Position numbers and translations under genes: made by a program
In this document: in pieces, positions 41,312 through 50,591 of the stretch
Layout of the letters: every line of letters starts with the position of its first letter
Position numbering within the stretch: position 1 is the first letter of the stretch
The notes under the pieces: model-generated
Seen by the model: only the letters and a program-made list of their open reading frames with translations
The model's database searches: none
What the model was told of the DNA's origin: nothing
NCBI RefSeq assembly: GCF_001428075.1
Contig: NZ_LMSI01000002.1
Span: forward strand, 161,927 to 225,926
Direction of reading: 5' to 3'
DNA length: 64,000 nucleotides
DNA from: Arthrobacter sp. Soil764
GTDB taxonomy: Bacteria; Actinomycetota; Actinomycetes; Actinomycetales; Micrococcaceae

Positions 41312-42045
41312 GCGTGCAGGGTCCGCAGCAGGTCCTTGAACTCGCCAAGGTGGGCAGGACGTTCGGGGAAGGCGCGACGGCGGTCGCCGCCCTCCGCGAC
41401 GTTGACCTCACCATCTCAGCAGGGGAGTTCGTGGCCGTCATGGGCCCGTCGGGCTCCGGCAAGTCCTCCCTCCTCGCCCTTGCCGGCGGGCTGGACCGGC
41501 CGACGTCGGGCGCTGTCTACGTGGAGTCCACGCCCTTGGCAGGGCTGGGACTGAACGAACTGGCCCGCTTACGCCGCCGCGCCGTCGGCTATGTCTTCCA
41601 GGACTTCAACCTGGTCCCCACGCTGACTGCCGCGGAAAACGTGGCATTGCCGCTGGAACTGGACGGAACATCCACCAGGAAAGCGCACCGGCAGGCGGCC
41701 GATGCGCTCCGGCAGGTGGGAATTCCGGAGCTCGCGGACCGGTTCATGGACCAGATGTCCGGTGGCCAGCAGCAGCGCGTGGCCATTGCCCGGGCCATCG
41801 TGGGCAAGCGGCGCCTGATCCTGGCGGACGAACCCACCGGTGCCTTGGACTCCACCACGGGCCAAGGGGTCATGGAGGTGCTGCGCGCCAGGGCCGACGC
41901 CGGTGCAGCCGTCATGCTCGTAACCCACGAACCCAGGCACGCCGCCTGGGCGGACAGGGTGGTCTTCCTTCGCGACGGACGCATCGTCGACCAGGCCGCA
42001 GCCATGCACGACCCAGCCATGCTCCTGACGCAGGCCGGACTCTGA
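41308..42045 (+). CDS. ABC exporter ATP-binding subunit (MacB/LolD type)
   Basis: 245 residues from GTG 41308. Walker A MGPSGSGKSSLLA, Q-loop FQDFNLVPTLTAAEN, signature MSGGQQQRVAIARA, Walker B LILADEPTGALDS and the H-loop VTHEPRHA are all intact. The SGGQQQR and EPTGALD forms place it in the family that pairs with FtsX-like permeases. Its stop overlaps the permease start by 1 base. Confidence 0.95.
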   Translation: MSVQGPQQVLELAKVGRTFGEGATAVAALRDVDLTISAGEFVAVMGPSGSGKSSLLALAGGLDRPTSGAVYVESTPLAGLGLNELARLRRRAVGYVFQDFNLVPTLTAAENVALPLELDGTSTRKAHRQAADALRQVGIPELADRFMDQMSGGQQQRVAIARAIVGKRRLILADEPTGALDSTTGQGVMEVLRARADAGAAVMLVTHEPRHAAWADRVVFLRDGRIVDQAAAMHDPAMLLTQAGL

Positions 42046-44900
42046 TGCCCCTGGACCTCGCTCCGGTGCCGCAAGGGCGCCGGAGCAGCTACCGGGTTGC
42101 CCTGCGGCTGGCACGCCGCGACATCGCAAGGCACAAGGGACGGTCGCTCCTCATCGTCCTGCTGATCATGCTGCCCGTGGCCGGAATGACCGGCGCCGCC
42201 ACCCTCTATCAGAGCTCGCAGCGGACACCGGACGAAATAGTCCGTTACGAACTGGGCAGCACCCAGGCCAGGTTCAGCGCCCTGCCGGTGCCCAGTGCCG
42301 ATTCCCTTCAGGACCCGCTCAACGACGCCATGGTCGCCTCCAGCACGGGCCGCTATGATCCGGAGTTCCACGCGACCGACCCCCGCGATATGCTTCCCGC
42401 CGGCTACGACGTCCTGCCGCGACGCGAACTGCCGCTGACCACTGGAGTAGGGGATGCCCTGGTCGCCCTCCAAGGCGTTGAGGTGGACGCACTCAATCCG
42501 GCCTTCACCGGCAAGTTCACCCTCCTGGAGGGGCGGGCCCCGCGCGGCGGGGCGGAGGTGTTGGCGTCAACCGGGCTGATGGCGCGTTTCCACCTCACCT
42601 TGGGGCAGGAATTTACGACGTCGGCAGGAACGTTTGTGCCGGTGGGAACCCTTCGCGACGCCGGCGCCGCGGACAGCAACAGCATTCTGTACCTGAAGGC
42701 CAGCCAGGTCCCCGCGAACCTCGCCCGGGGACCGCAGACCCACCAGTCCGTGTCGTACTACCTGGTGGGTCCGGAGCCGGTCATCTGGCAGCAGATCATG
42801 GCGGCCAACAGCAAGGGGGTGGGCGTCCTCTCACGCAGCGTGGTGCTGAACCCGCCGTCCCTTCCGGAGCGCACGGTTCCCGGTTCCCTGCCGCGGGACG
42901 ATTCCTCCGCCCTGGTGGCGGTCTACGCCACCTTCGGCCTGATCGGCTCCCTGGCCCTGCTGGAAGTCGGTTTGCTCGCCGGGGCTGCCTTCGCTGTCGG
43001 AGCAAAGCGGCAGGTGCGTGAACTTGCGCTGCTGGCGTCCGCCGGGGCGGAAAGTTCCACCATCGGCGCTGTGGTCACGGCGGGCGGGTTGTGGCTAGGC
43101 GGCATCGCGGTCGCCGTGGGAGTCGGGGTGGGCCTGGGAGCCGCTGCCGGCGCCGTCCACGTGGTCCGTTCCACCGGCTCTGTCCGGCTGGCCGGCCTGC
43201 ATCCGGACTTCCTGCTGACCGTGGTGGCCGTGGCCATGGGGCTGGCGGCCTGTATCCTCGCGGCGATGGTGCCCGCCCGCCAGGTGTCCCGGCAGGCGGT
43301 GCTGGGCGCACTCAAATCCGGCCGGGCGCCGGCACCAAGGGGACGGCGTGCAACACTGGCGGGCGCCGCCACGCTGATGCTTGCAGCTGTGCTGCTGGCT
43401 GCCGGCCGGCTGCTGGGCATGTCCACCACCGACCCTGACCGGCAGGCGGAGCTGCTGCCGCTGGCGGTCACGATGCTGATTATTGGCGCGGTGCTGGCTG
43501 TAGCCGGCCTGGTGCTGCTGACCGGCTGGCTGATCCAGCGGCTCACCTCGCGGACCTACCGGTTGTCCCTGTCCCTTCGCCTGGCCGCGCGCGACTCGGC
43601 CCGGAACCAGGGGCGCAGCGTTCCCGCCGTAGCCGCCGTCCTTGCTGCTGCCGCGCTCGCCAGTGCCGCGCTGGTGCTGTCCGCCAGCCAGCAGGCGGGA
43701 CAGCGGGAATCGCATTACTGGGGCGCGCTGGAAAACCAGGCGTATCTTCCGCTGGTGGTGGATTCACCGGTGTCGTCCGATGGCAGCAGGCCACCGTCGC
43801 GGCAGATCGATGCGGAGGAACTGTCCACGGCCCTCTCCGGTGCCCTGGAGACGGTGGAATGGACACGGGTGATGATGGCCCCGGAAAGCCTGCGCACCTG
43901 CTCGGACGGGCCGGCTGACCTGACGGTGCCTGCCCGGACGGCAACCTCCAACTGCCTCATGTACTCGCTGGCGAAGCCTGCAGCCAACCAGTGCCCGCGG
44001 ACACCACAGGGAAGGATGGTGGATCCGGGTGACTGGCGCTGCCGCGGGGCTCTCGTGGGTGACCAGCCGTCCGACCGGGCCATCCTGGTGGGCGGCGCGG
44101 ACGACATCCGGGCAGTACTGGGCCGTGCCCCCTCCGCGGAGGCACTGGCCGTGCTGGACGCCGGCGGGATGGTGGTGGCCAATCCCGTGTTTGTCACAGA
44201 GGGAAAGGTCCTGCTGCAGGCGCAGGATGTGCGGACGCAGGTGCCGTCGGCGTCGGGCCAGGCCTCCGTCCACGCAACGGTCAGGAGTGACTCCCTCCCA
44301 GCGGCAGTGCTTGAACCGGCCGTCCCCGTTCCCTATTACGGCGTTGTCTCACCGGAAACTGCCGCGCGCCTGGACCTGGGCGCGGCACCGGCCGGATTGT
44401 TGGTGCAGTTGGCGGGCTACCCTTCTGACGCGGAAGCGGACGCGGCCACCGCTGCTGCGGCGGCAGTCTATGGGCAACCCGGCATCCCTTTCCAGGCAGA
44501 GCCGGGAATTTCCCAGGGCACCCAATGGGCCATCTGGCCCATTGTCGCCGTGGCCGCACTCATCACGTTCAGCGCAGCAGGCATCACCACCGGCCTGTCC
44601 CTGGCCGACGCCCGCGCCGACCACGCCACACTTGCCGGGGTGGGCGCCTCGCCACGGCTCCGCAAGGCGTTGGCCGGGTCCCAGGCCCTCTTTACCAGCG
44701 GTATCGGTATTGTCCTGGGAGCGTTGGCGGGATCGGTGCCTGCCGTCCTGCTTGTCCTGTCCACGGACATGCGGACAGCCCTGGAGGTTCCGTGGCTGCA
44801 CCTGCTTGCCCTCGTGCTGGCTGTACCGGCGACGGGTGCGGTGCTTGCCTGGGCCTTCACCCGCTCCGGTCTCCCCCTGTCCCGGCGCAATTTGGCCTGA
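42045..44900 (+). CDS. ABC exporter permease, double FtsX domain
   Basis: 951 residues. An N-terminal helix (about 35-55) is followed by a long extracytoplasmic region, then an FtsX core of about three helices (residues 290-420). A second unit repeats the pattern with a core near residues 820-945 (LITFSAAGITTGLSLADARADHATLAGVGASPRLRK). The ADARADHATLAGVGASP box matches the FtsX cytoplasmic loop. It partners the ATP-binding subunit directly upstream. Such mechanotransmission exporters extrude peptides, macrolides or lipoproteins. Confidence 0.9.
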   Translation: MPLDLAPVPQGRRSSYRVALRLARRDIARHKGRSLLIVLLIMLPVAGMTGAATLYQSSQRTPDEIVRYELGSTQARFSALPVPSADSLQDPLNDAMVASSTGRYDPEFHATDPRDMLPAGYDVLPRRELPLTTGVGDALVALQGVEVDALNPAFTGKFTLLEGRAPRGGAEVLASTGLMARFHLTLGQEFTTSAGTFVPVGTLRDAGAADSNSILYLKASQVPANLARGPQTHQSVSYYLVGPEPVIWQQIMAANSKGVGVLSRSVVLNPPSLPERTVPGSLPRDDSSALVAVYATFGLIGSLALLEVGLLAGAAFAVGAKRQVRELALLASAGAESSTIGAVVTAGGLWLGGIAVAVGVGVGLGAAAGAVHVVRSTGSVRLAGLHPDFLLTVVAVAMGLAACILAAMVPARQVSRQAVLGALKSGRAPAPRGRRATLAGAATLMLAAVLLAAGRLLGMSTTDPDRQAELLPLAVTMLIIGAVLAVAGLVLLTGWLIQRLTSRTYRLSLSLRLAARDSARNQGRSVPAVAAVLAAAALASAALVLSASQQAGQRESHYWGALENQAYLPLVVDSPVSSDGSRPPSRQIDAEELSTALSGALETVEWTRVMMAPESLRTCSDGPADLTVPARTATSNCLMYSLAKPAANQCPRTPQGRMVDPGDWRCRGALVGDQPSDRAILVGGADDIRAVLGRAPSAEALAVLDAGGMVVANPVFVTEGKVLLQAQDVRTQVPSASGQASVHATVRSDSLPAAVLEPAVPVPYYGVVSPETAARLDLGAAPAGLLVQLAGYPSDAEADAATAAAAAVYGQPGIPFQAEPGISQGTQWAIWPIVAVAALITFSAAGITTGLSLADARADHATLAGVGASPRLRKALAGSQALFTSGIGIVLGALAGSVPAVLLVLSTDMRTALEVPWLHLLALVLAVPATGAVLAWAFTRSGLPLSRRNLA

Positions 44901-45017
44901 CGGAGCCTGGCCCCGCGGCATTAGGACACATAATTGGGTCTTTTTGATCGCTGGGATCAGGCCTACGGTGGGTTCCGGAAGCTGCCCGCCGGGTAGCGGA
45001 ACTTACGGAGGAACCTC

Positions 45018-45302
45018 ATGACAACACATGTTGCCGACTGCAGTGTCACCCGTTGTTCATTCAACGACCATGAAGGCTGCACCGCGCACGCCATCACTGT
45101 TGGCGGAAGCCAGGACCATGCATCCTGCGCCACGTTCATCGAGACCGGCATCCACGGCGGCCTGCCCAAGGTCCTGGCCGATGTGGGAGCGTGCCAGCGC
45201 GCCGAGTGCGTCCACAACGACCACCTGATGTGCAACGCCGCCGAGGTGCACGTGGGCCCCGGCGCTGACAACGCCGACTGCCTCACCTACGCCCACGCCT
45301 GA
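45018..45302 (+). CDS. DUF1540 Cys-rich protein, two repeats
   Basis: 94 residues made of two DUF1540 units. The first has CSVTRCSFNDHEGCTAHAITVGG and ASCATF; the second CQRAECVHNDHLMCNAAEVHVGP and ADCLTY. The eight Cys and nearby His suggest two metal sites, and the function of the family is unknown. GGAGG lies 6 bases before the ATG. A hairpin follows the stop, so it is probably a single-gene transcript. Confidence 0.85.
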   Translation: MTTHVADCSVTRCSFNDHEGCTAHAITVGGSQDHASCATFIETGIHGGLPKVLADVGACQRAECVHNDHLMCNAAEVHVGPGADNADCLTYAHA

Positions 45303-45319
45303 CTAACCCTGACCCTCCC

Positions 45320-45355
45320 GAAGGCTCCCGTCCGGAATCCTGGACGGGAGCCTTC
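45320..45355 (+). terminator. Hairpin after the DUF1540 gene
   Basis: A perfect 14-bp stem (GAAGGCTCCCGTCC and complement) with an 8-base loop begins 18 bases after the stop. No T-tract follows, so termination is probable but not certain. Confidence 0.6.
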
Positions 45356-45520
45356 GCCGTGCCGCCGCCCGCCGTCGTCCACGTGATCCTGCTCATTCGG
45401 CGCCGGCTCACCGCCGCTCGCCGCACAGCCCGGCGCCGCGCCGCCGTCGGGCGTTTCCGGCATGTTACCCCTTGGTAGGGTTCCCAGTAGCAAAAGTGGG
45501 AAATCTCTCAAGGAGGAGAC

Positions 45521-47818
45521 ATGGCCGGAGTGCCTGACCAGCGGAAGAACGGATCCCGGGCGGAGGGCGGACTGGCGACGGACCCGGATCTTCCCCCGCC
45601 TTCCGTGGACAAGGCACGGCTTGAGGCCGAGGAGCGGAGGTGGACGCCGGCCAAGATCGCCCTCTGGGCAGCAATAGCCCTCCTGGGTGGCGTCGCCTGG
45701 TTCATGCTGGCGATCGTCCGCGGGGAAACCGTCAATGCCATCTGGTTCGTCTTTGCCTCCGTGTGCACCTACCTGATCGGGTACCGCTTCTACTCCAAGG
45801 TGATTGAGCGCTACATCACCAGGCCTGACGACCGCCGCGCCACCCCTGCCGAATACAAGGCCGACGGCAAGGACTACGTCCGCACGGACCGCAACGTCCT
45901 CTTCGGCCACCACTTCGCCGCCATCGCCGGCGCGGGCCCGCTGGTTGGCCCGATCATCGCTGCCCAGATGGGGTATCTCCCCGGCACCATCTGGATCATC
46001 CTCGGCGTCGTCCTCGCCGGCGCCGTCCAGGACTACCTGGTCATGTTCTTCTCCATGCGCCGCGGCGGCCGGTCCCTCGGCCAGATGGCCCGCGAGGAAC
46101 TCGGCGTCATCGGCGGCACTGCCGCCCTCATCGCCACCCTGCTGATCATGGTGATCATCGTGGCCATCCTGGCGCTCGTCGTCGTCAATGCCCTGGGTGA
46201 AAGCCCGTGGGGCGTGTTCTCCGTGGGCATGACCATCCCCATCGCCCTGTTCATGGGCGTCTACCTCCGCTACCTGCGCCCCGGCAAGGTCATGGAAGTC
46301 TCGATCATCGGCTTCGTCCTCCTCATGGCGGCCATCATCGGCGGCGGCCTGGTGGCGCAGACCGAATGGGGTGCCACCGTGTTCCACCTGGACAAGGTGA
46401 CCATTGCCTGGGGCCTCCTTATTTACGGCTTCATCGCAGCGGTCCTGCCCGTGTGGCTGCTGCTGGCCCCGCGCGACTACCTCTCCACCTTCATGAAGAT
46501 CGGTGTCATCGTGATGCTCGCGCTGGCCATCATCGTGGTCCGGCCCGAAGTCAGCGTCCCGGCCTTCAGTGAATTCGCCAGCCGCGAGAACGGACCGGTG
46601 TTGTCCGGTGCCCTGTTCCCCTTCCTGTTCGTCACCATCGCCTGCGGTGCGCTGTCCGGTTTCCACGCCCTGATTTCCTCCGGCACCACCCCCAAGCTGG
46701 TGGAGAAGGAACGGCAGACCCGGTACATCGGCTACGGCGGAATGCTGATGGAGTCCTTCGTCGCCATCATGGCCCTGGTGGCAGCCATCTCGATCGACCG
46801 AGGCCTCTACTTCGCCATGAACGCCCCCGCAGCCCTTACGGGCGGGACCGTGGAAACGGCAGCAACCTGGGTCAACAGCCTGGGCCTGAGCGGCGTCAAC
46901 ATCACCCCCGGTCTCCTGAGCGAAACCGCCGCCAACGTTGGGGAGCAGAGCATCGTCTCCCGCACCGGCGGCGCACCCACCCTGGCCGTGGGGCTGGCGC
47001 ACATCATGCAGCAGTTCATCGGCGGGACGGCCATGATGGCGTTCTGGTACCACTTCGCCATCATGTTCGAGGCACTCTTCATCCTCACCGCCGTTGACGC
47101 CGGCACGCGCGTTGCCCGTTTCATGCTGCAGGACTCGATCGGCAACTTCGTCCCCAAGTTCAAGGAAGCCTCCTGGCGCCCGGGGGCCTGGCTCTGCACG
47201 GCCATCATGGTGGCTGCCTGGGGTGCCGTGCTGCTGATGGGCGTGACCGACCCGCTGGGCGGCATCAACACCCTGTTCCCGCTGTTCGGCATCGCCAACC
47301 AGCTGCTGGCCGCCATCGCGCTGGCTGTATGCCTGGCGATCGTGGCCAAGCGCGGCACCTTCAAGTACCTGTGGATCGTTGCTCTGCCGCTGTCCTTCGC
47401 CGCCGTGGTCACCATCACTGCCAGCTTCCAGAAGATCTTCTCGCCCGTCCCCGCCGTGGGGTACTTCGCCAACAACGCCGCCTTCAGCAAGGCGCTGGCC
47501 GATGGCAAGAAGGAGTTCGGCACCGCCAAGACCGTGGCCGCCATGGAAGCCGTGGTCCGCAACACCGCCATCCAGGGCTGGCTCTCCGTGATCTTCGTGG
47601 TGCTCACCATCATCGTGATCGCGACGGCGGTGCTCGCCACCGTCAAGGCGTTCCGTGACAAGGCGGCCGGGAGAGCCACCACGGACAACGAGGACCCGGC
47701 AGTTCCCTCACGGGTCTTCGCCCCCGCCGGGCTGGTGCCGACAACGGCTGAACGGGAATTGGCAGCCGAGTGGGACAGGGTGCCCGCAGACGTACGGCTT
47801 GAACGGGCCGGGCACTGA
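45521..47818 (+). CDS. cstA: Carbon starvation protein CstA (pyruvate/peptide uptake)
   Basis: 765 residues with 16-18 hydrophobic segments. The CstA core is clear in NVLFGHHFAAIAGAGPLVGPIIAAQMGYLPGTIWI and LFPLFGIANQLLAAIAL. The family takes up pyruvate or peptides during carbon limitation. An N-terminal 40 residues are hydrophilic, longer than in E. coli. AAGGAGGAGAC precedes the ATG, a strong ribosome-binding site. The stop overlaps the start of the partner ybdD by 1 base. Confidence 0.95.
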   Translation: MAGVPDQRKNGSRAEGGLATDPDLPPPSVDKARLEAEERRWTPAKIALWAAIALLGGVAWFMLAIVRGETVNAIWFVFASVCTYLIGYRFYSKVIERYITRPDDRRATPAEYKADGKDYVRTDRNVLFGHHFAAIAGAGPLVGPIIAAQMGYLPGTIWIILGVVLAGAVQDYLVMFFSMRRGGRSLGQMAREELGVIGGTAALIATLLIMVIIVAILALVVVNALGESPWGVFSVGMTIPIALFMGVYLRYLRPGKVMEVSIIGFVLLMAAIIGGGLVAQTEWGATVFHLDKVTIAWGLLIYGFIAAVLPVWLLLAPRDYLSTFMKIGVIVMLALAIIVVRPEVSVPAFSEFASRENGPVLSGALFPFLFVTIACGALSGFHALISSGTTPKLVEKERQTRYIGYGGMLMESFVAIMALVAAISIDRGLYFAMNAPAALTGGTVETAATWVNSLGLSGVNITPGLLSETAANVGEQSIVSRTGGAPTLAVGLAHIMQQFIGGTAMMAFWYHFAIMFEALFILTAVDAGTRVARFMLQDSIGNFVPKFKEASWRPGAWLCTAIMVAAWGAVLLMGVTDPLGGINTLFPLFGIANQLLAAIALAVCLAIVAKRGTFKYLWIVALPLSFAAVVTITASFQKIFSPVPAVGYFANNAAFSKALADGKKEFGTAKTVAAMEAVVRNTAIQGWLSVIFVVLTIIVIATAVLATVKAFRDKAAGRATTDNEDPAVPSRVFAPAGLVPTTAERELAAEWDRVPADVRLERAGH

Positions 47819-48021
47819 TGAGCGCCGGTATGGCCCTGGTGGCCAATGGATTCCGCGGCTTCGCCCGCTACCTGGGCGGAGTCATGGGCGCGGACGCCTA
47901 TGCCAAGTACCTGGAACACCACAGGGCGGCCGGGCACCAGGAACCGCCCCTCACCGAACGCGAGTTCTGGCGGGACCGCACGGACCGCCAGGACACCAAC
48001 CCGCAGGGGAGGTGCTGCTGA
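47818..48021 (+). CDS. ybdD: YbdD/YjiX small partner of CstA
   Basis: 67 residues. GFARYLGGVMGADAYAKYLEHHRAAGHQEPPLTEREFWRDRTDRQD is the DUF466 signature, ending in GRCC. Members are encoded with cstA-type carriers and are needed for transport in enterobacteria. ATG overlaps the cstA stop (TGATG), so the two are translationally coupled. Confidence 0.93.
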   Translation: MSAGMALVANGFRGFARYLGGVMGADAYAKYLEHHRAAGHQEPPLTEREFWRDRTDRQDTNPQGRCC

Positions 48022-48100
48022 TTTGAGCCGGCAGCGGACAAGCCCGCCACAGGCCTTCATGGGTGGGCCCCTGGCGGATGGGCCGTGAGAGTATGAACGC

Positions 48101-48727
48101 ATGAGCGATCCCAATGACACTCAGGCACCTGAGGACCTCCCGGTAGAAGGCACCCCCGTTGATGACGCCCAGGACCCGGTACAGGTTCCGTCCGCCGCGG
48201 ACGGCAAGCCCCGGGGCAGCAGCCTGCAGGACCTGGTGGACGAGCCGGCCAAGGTGATGCGGATCGGCACCATGATCCGGCAGCTGCTTGAAGAGGTGAA
48301 GTCCGCGCCGCTGGACGACGCTGCGAGGGGCAGGCTGGCGGCCATCCATGCCCGCTCCATCAAGGAGCTGGAGGACGGGCTTGCGCCCGAGCTCGTGGCG
48401 GAACTGGACAGGATCAACCTGCCGTTCTCCAATGAGGCCACTCCCTCCGATGCCGAGCTCCGGATCGCCCAGGCCCAGCTGGTGGGCTGGCTGGAGGGCC
48501 TGTTCCACGGGATCCAGACCGCCATCGCCGCACAGAACGCCGCCCGCGAACACGCCGCAGCGCAGCTGCAGCTGCGCCAGTTGCCGCCGGGCACCATGAT
48601 TGCCCCCGGCGTCGTCATTGGCGAAAACGGTGAGCCGCAGCGTGCCCCGGCCGGGGCACGCCCCGGTCCGCAGGCGCGGCCCGGCCAGCGTGAAGACCCG
48701 GACCACGGTCCCGGGCAGTACCTGTAG
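48101..48727 (+). CDS. bpa: Bacterial proteasome activator Bpa/PafE
   Basis: 208 residues. The central helical core matches mycobacterial Bpa closely: VMRIGTMIRQLLEEVKSAPLDDAARGRL, IHARSIKELEDGLAPELVAELDRINLPF, AELRIAQAQLVGWLEGLFHGIQTAI. The final GQYL is the motif that inserts into 20S proteasome pockets to open the gate without ATP. The N-terminal 50 residues are acidic and disordered. It sits far from any proteasome gene in this window. An unrecognised gene follows by 7 bases. Confidence 0.96.
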   Translation: MSDPNDTQAPEDLPVEGTPVDDAQDPVQVPSAADGKPRGSSLQDLVDEPAKVMRIGTMIRQLLEEVKSAPLDDAARGRLAAIHARSIKELEDGLAPELVAELDRINLPFSNEATPSDAELRIAQAQLVGWLEGLFHGIQTAIAAQNAAREHAAAQLQLRQLPPGTMIAPGVVIGENGEPQRAPAGARPGPQARPGQREDPDHGPGQYL

Positions 48728-48734
48728 GTTCCGC

Positions 48735-49178
48735 TTGGGCCTTTTCAGCGCCGCCCGGCAGGGGCGCAAAGATGACGCGGAATTGGGCAAGGGGCTGTGG
48801 CGCCGCGCGCACGACCGCTTCCAACGGGGACTTGACCGCTTCCACCAGGTGCTCGAGGGCGTGGAAGACGACCAGCTGTACGGCGAACTTCTTGAGATCG
48901 CCAACGAACTGGCTGCCGTCCTGCAGCGCGTCCGGGCGGTGTGCATGGAGGCGCAGCGGCGTGCGCCCAGCGAGGGCCTGGACATACCGGCAGGCCTGGC
49001 GGACGTGCACAGGTCCCTGTCCAAGGCCGGCAATTCGCTGGCCACCACCGCCGAAGCGGCGGCCATGCTTCGGCTCGCCGTGGGCCCGGTGCCGGTTGGT
49101 GCCGCGTCCGTGCGGCGCCGGGCTGACGCCGTCTTCCAGCAGGTGGACGACGCCGAGAGGCGGCTTCGCGGGGACTAG
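48735..49178 (+). CDS. Helical protein of unknown function next to bpa
   Basis: About 147 residues from TTG 48735, the only start downstream of the bpa stop that keeps the frame; AGG lies 6 bases before it. Not recognised. The sequence is mostly helical (HDRFQRGLDRFHQVLEGVEDDQLYGELLEIANELAAVLQRVRAVCMEAQRR; SLSKAGNSLATTAEAAAMLRL) without signal peptide or membrane segment. Its position 7 bases after bpa suggests co-transcription and possibly a link to proteasome function, from context only. Confidence 0.7.
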   Translation: MGLFSAARQGRKDDAELGKGLWRRAHDRFQRGLDRFHQVLEGVEDDQLYGELLEIANELAAVLQRVRAVCMEAQRRAPSEGLDIPAGLADVHRSLSKAGNSLATTAEAAAMLRLAVGPVPVGAASVRRRADAVFQQVDDAERRLRGD

Positions 49179-49295
49179 CTGGGCCGGCGGCACGAAAATA
49201 TTCCCGCTTGGGCAGGAGAATATTGCGGTTAAGCGGGTGGCTTACATTGACCCAATCGGGGGCGTGGCGCGGGGGACGTTTGGCAGGATGAAGGA

Positions 49296-50141
49296 ATGAC
49301 TTCTTCACCTACCTTGACTTTCAACGACGGAAACACGATCCCCCAGCTCGGCTACGGTGTGTGGCAGGTTGAGGACGACGTGGCTGAAAAGGTTGTCCGC
49401 CAGGCGTTCGAAGCCGGCTTCCGCCACATCGACACTGCGAAGATTTACGGCAACGAGGCAGGCGTGGGCCGCGCCATCGCCAGCTCCGGCCTGTCACCGG
49501 AACAGATCTTCATCACCACCAAGCTGTGGAACGCGGACCAGGGGTATGAGTCCACCCTCGCCGCTTTCGAGGAATCCATGGACCGGCTTGGCCTCGAAAC
49601 GCTTGATCTTTACCTGATCCACTGGATGCAGCCCAAGCAGGACAAGTACGTTGACACCTGGAAGGCCCTGATCGAGCTCCAGAAGCGCGGCCGGGTCAAG
49701 TCCATTGGTGTTTCCAACTTCACCGCCGAGGGCCTGCAGCGCCTGATCGACGAAACCGGAGTGGTTCCGGCCATCCACCAGATCGAGCTGCACCCCTACT
49801 TCAACCAGCGTGAACTGCGGGACTTTGGAGCCGAAAAAGGCATCCTGACCCAGGCCTGGTCCCCACTGGGCCAGGGCGGGGAACTGCTGGAGGACCCTGT
49901 TGTCGCCTCGATCGCTGCGAAGCACCAGGCCACCCCTGCCCAGGTGGTCATCGCATGGCACCTCGCCATCGGCAACGTGGTCATCCCCAAGTCCGTCACC
50001 GAGTCCCGCATCAAGGAGAACTTCGCGGCACTTGAGGTATCCCTGGACGCTGAGGACGTCGAAGCCATCAACAACCTGGACCGGACCGCCAGCGGCGAAG
50101 GCCGCATTGGACCCGATCCCGCGGTCTCCGACTTCGCGTAA
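49296..50141 (+). CDS. Aldo/keto reductase (2,5-diketogluconate reductase type)
   Basis: 281 residues. The catalytic tetrad is seen as Asp in GFRHIDTAKIYGNE, Tyr in the same stretch, Lys in ITTKLWNADQG and His in LYLIHWM. The NADPH-binding C-terminus has VIPKSVTESRIKENFAALEVSL. Enzymes of this branch reduce aldehydes and keto sugars. GAAGGA lies 5 bases before the ATG. A hairpin follows the gene. Confidence 0.93.
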   Translation: MTSSPTLTFNDGNTIPQLGYGVWQVEDDVAEKVVRQAFEAGFRHIDTAKIYGNEAGVGRAIASSGLSPEQIFITTKLWNADQGYESTLAAFEESMDRLGLETLDLYLIHWMQPKQDKYVDTWKALIELQKRGRVKSIGVSNFTAEGLQRLIDETGVVPAIHQIELHPYFNQRELRDFGAEKGILTQAWSPLGQGGELLEDPVVASIAAKHQATPAQVVIAWHLAIGNVVIPKSVTESRIKENFAALEVSLDAEDVEAINNLDRTASGEGRIGPDPAVSDFA

Positions 50142-50190
50142 CCCGCGACGGCGGCACCGGCCCAACAGGCCGGGGAATCCGCCAAACCAA

Positions 50191-50235
50191 CGTCAGCCCG
50201 CGCTGCCGGCAACCGCCAGGCAGCGCAGGCTGACG
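50191..50235 (+). terminator. Terminator hairpin after the aldo/keto reductase
   Basis: CGTCAGCC-C-GCGCTGCC pairs with GGCAGCGC-A-GGCTGACG around an 11-base loop, then CCTTT. It begins 50 bases after the stop. Confidence 0.65.
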
Positions 50236-50305
50236 CCTTTAACGTCGATGGTGCAGAACATGGCCGTGGTGCCGTTGGCCGGCCCCGGGCCTTTCCCTGC
50301 GGCGG

Positions 50306-50491
50306 TCAGGCAGCGATCTGGACGTGCTCTACCGTGACGGAGTCCACCACGGCCCAGTTGTCTTCGCCATGGCAGTGGCGGCAGGCGAAGCGCTCGGCCT
50401 CTTCAAGCGTTTCAAAGACCTCTGAACGTGTGCGGCCGCAGTCGGCGTCAAAGTACGTTACGTGAAATTCCTGTACAGCGTGGGTTTCCAT
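50306..50491 (-). CDS. Small CxxC protein, unknown
   Basis: 61 residues from ATG 50491 (METHAVQEFHVTYFDADCGRT). The pattern ETLEEAERFACRHCHGEDNWAVVDSVTVEHV suggests a compact beta-alpha-beta fold with a CxxCH site that could bind metal or act in redox chemistry. A single free Cys lies in DADCGRT. The frame is short but its sequence looks protein-like. No family is recognised and no strong ribosome-binding site is seen. Confidence 0.6.
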   Translation of the reverse strand: METHAVQEFHVTYFDADCGRTRSEVFETLEEAERFACRHCHGEDNWAVVDSVTVEHVQIAA

Positions 50492-50591
50492 AGATCCAGT
50501 GTGCAACCGGGGTCTGACATTCCCAGGAACCAGCGCGCCGCGTGTTGTCTGGACATGACATGGCGGCGCGACTGGCGGCGGACCTGGAGGT

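Noticed and set aside
45287..47053. 588-codon minus-strand frame opposite cstA
   Set aside because: Product rich in Asp/Gly/His/Gln, typical of the complement of membrane-protein codons; no domain.
46807..48120. Minus-strand frame of 437 codons across cstA and ybdD
   Set aside because: It lies opposite well-supported cstA and ybdD and encodes a Ser/Ala/Thr-rich shadow protein.
50196..50265. Short minus-strand frame MFCTIDVKGVSLRCLAVAGS
   Set aside because: Only 22 codons, no ribosome-binding site, and it lies inside the terminator hairpin of the aldo/keto reductase.
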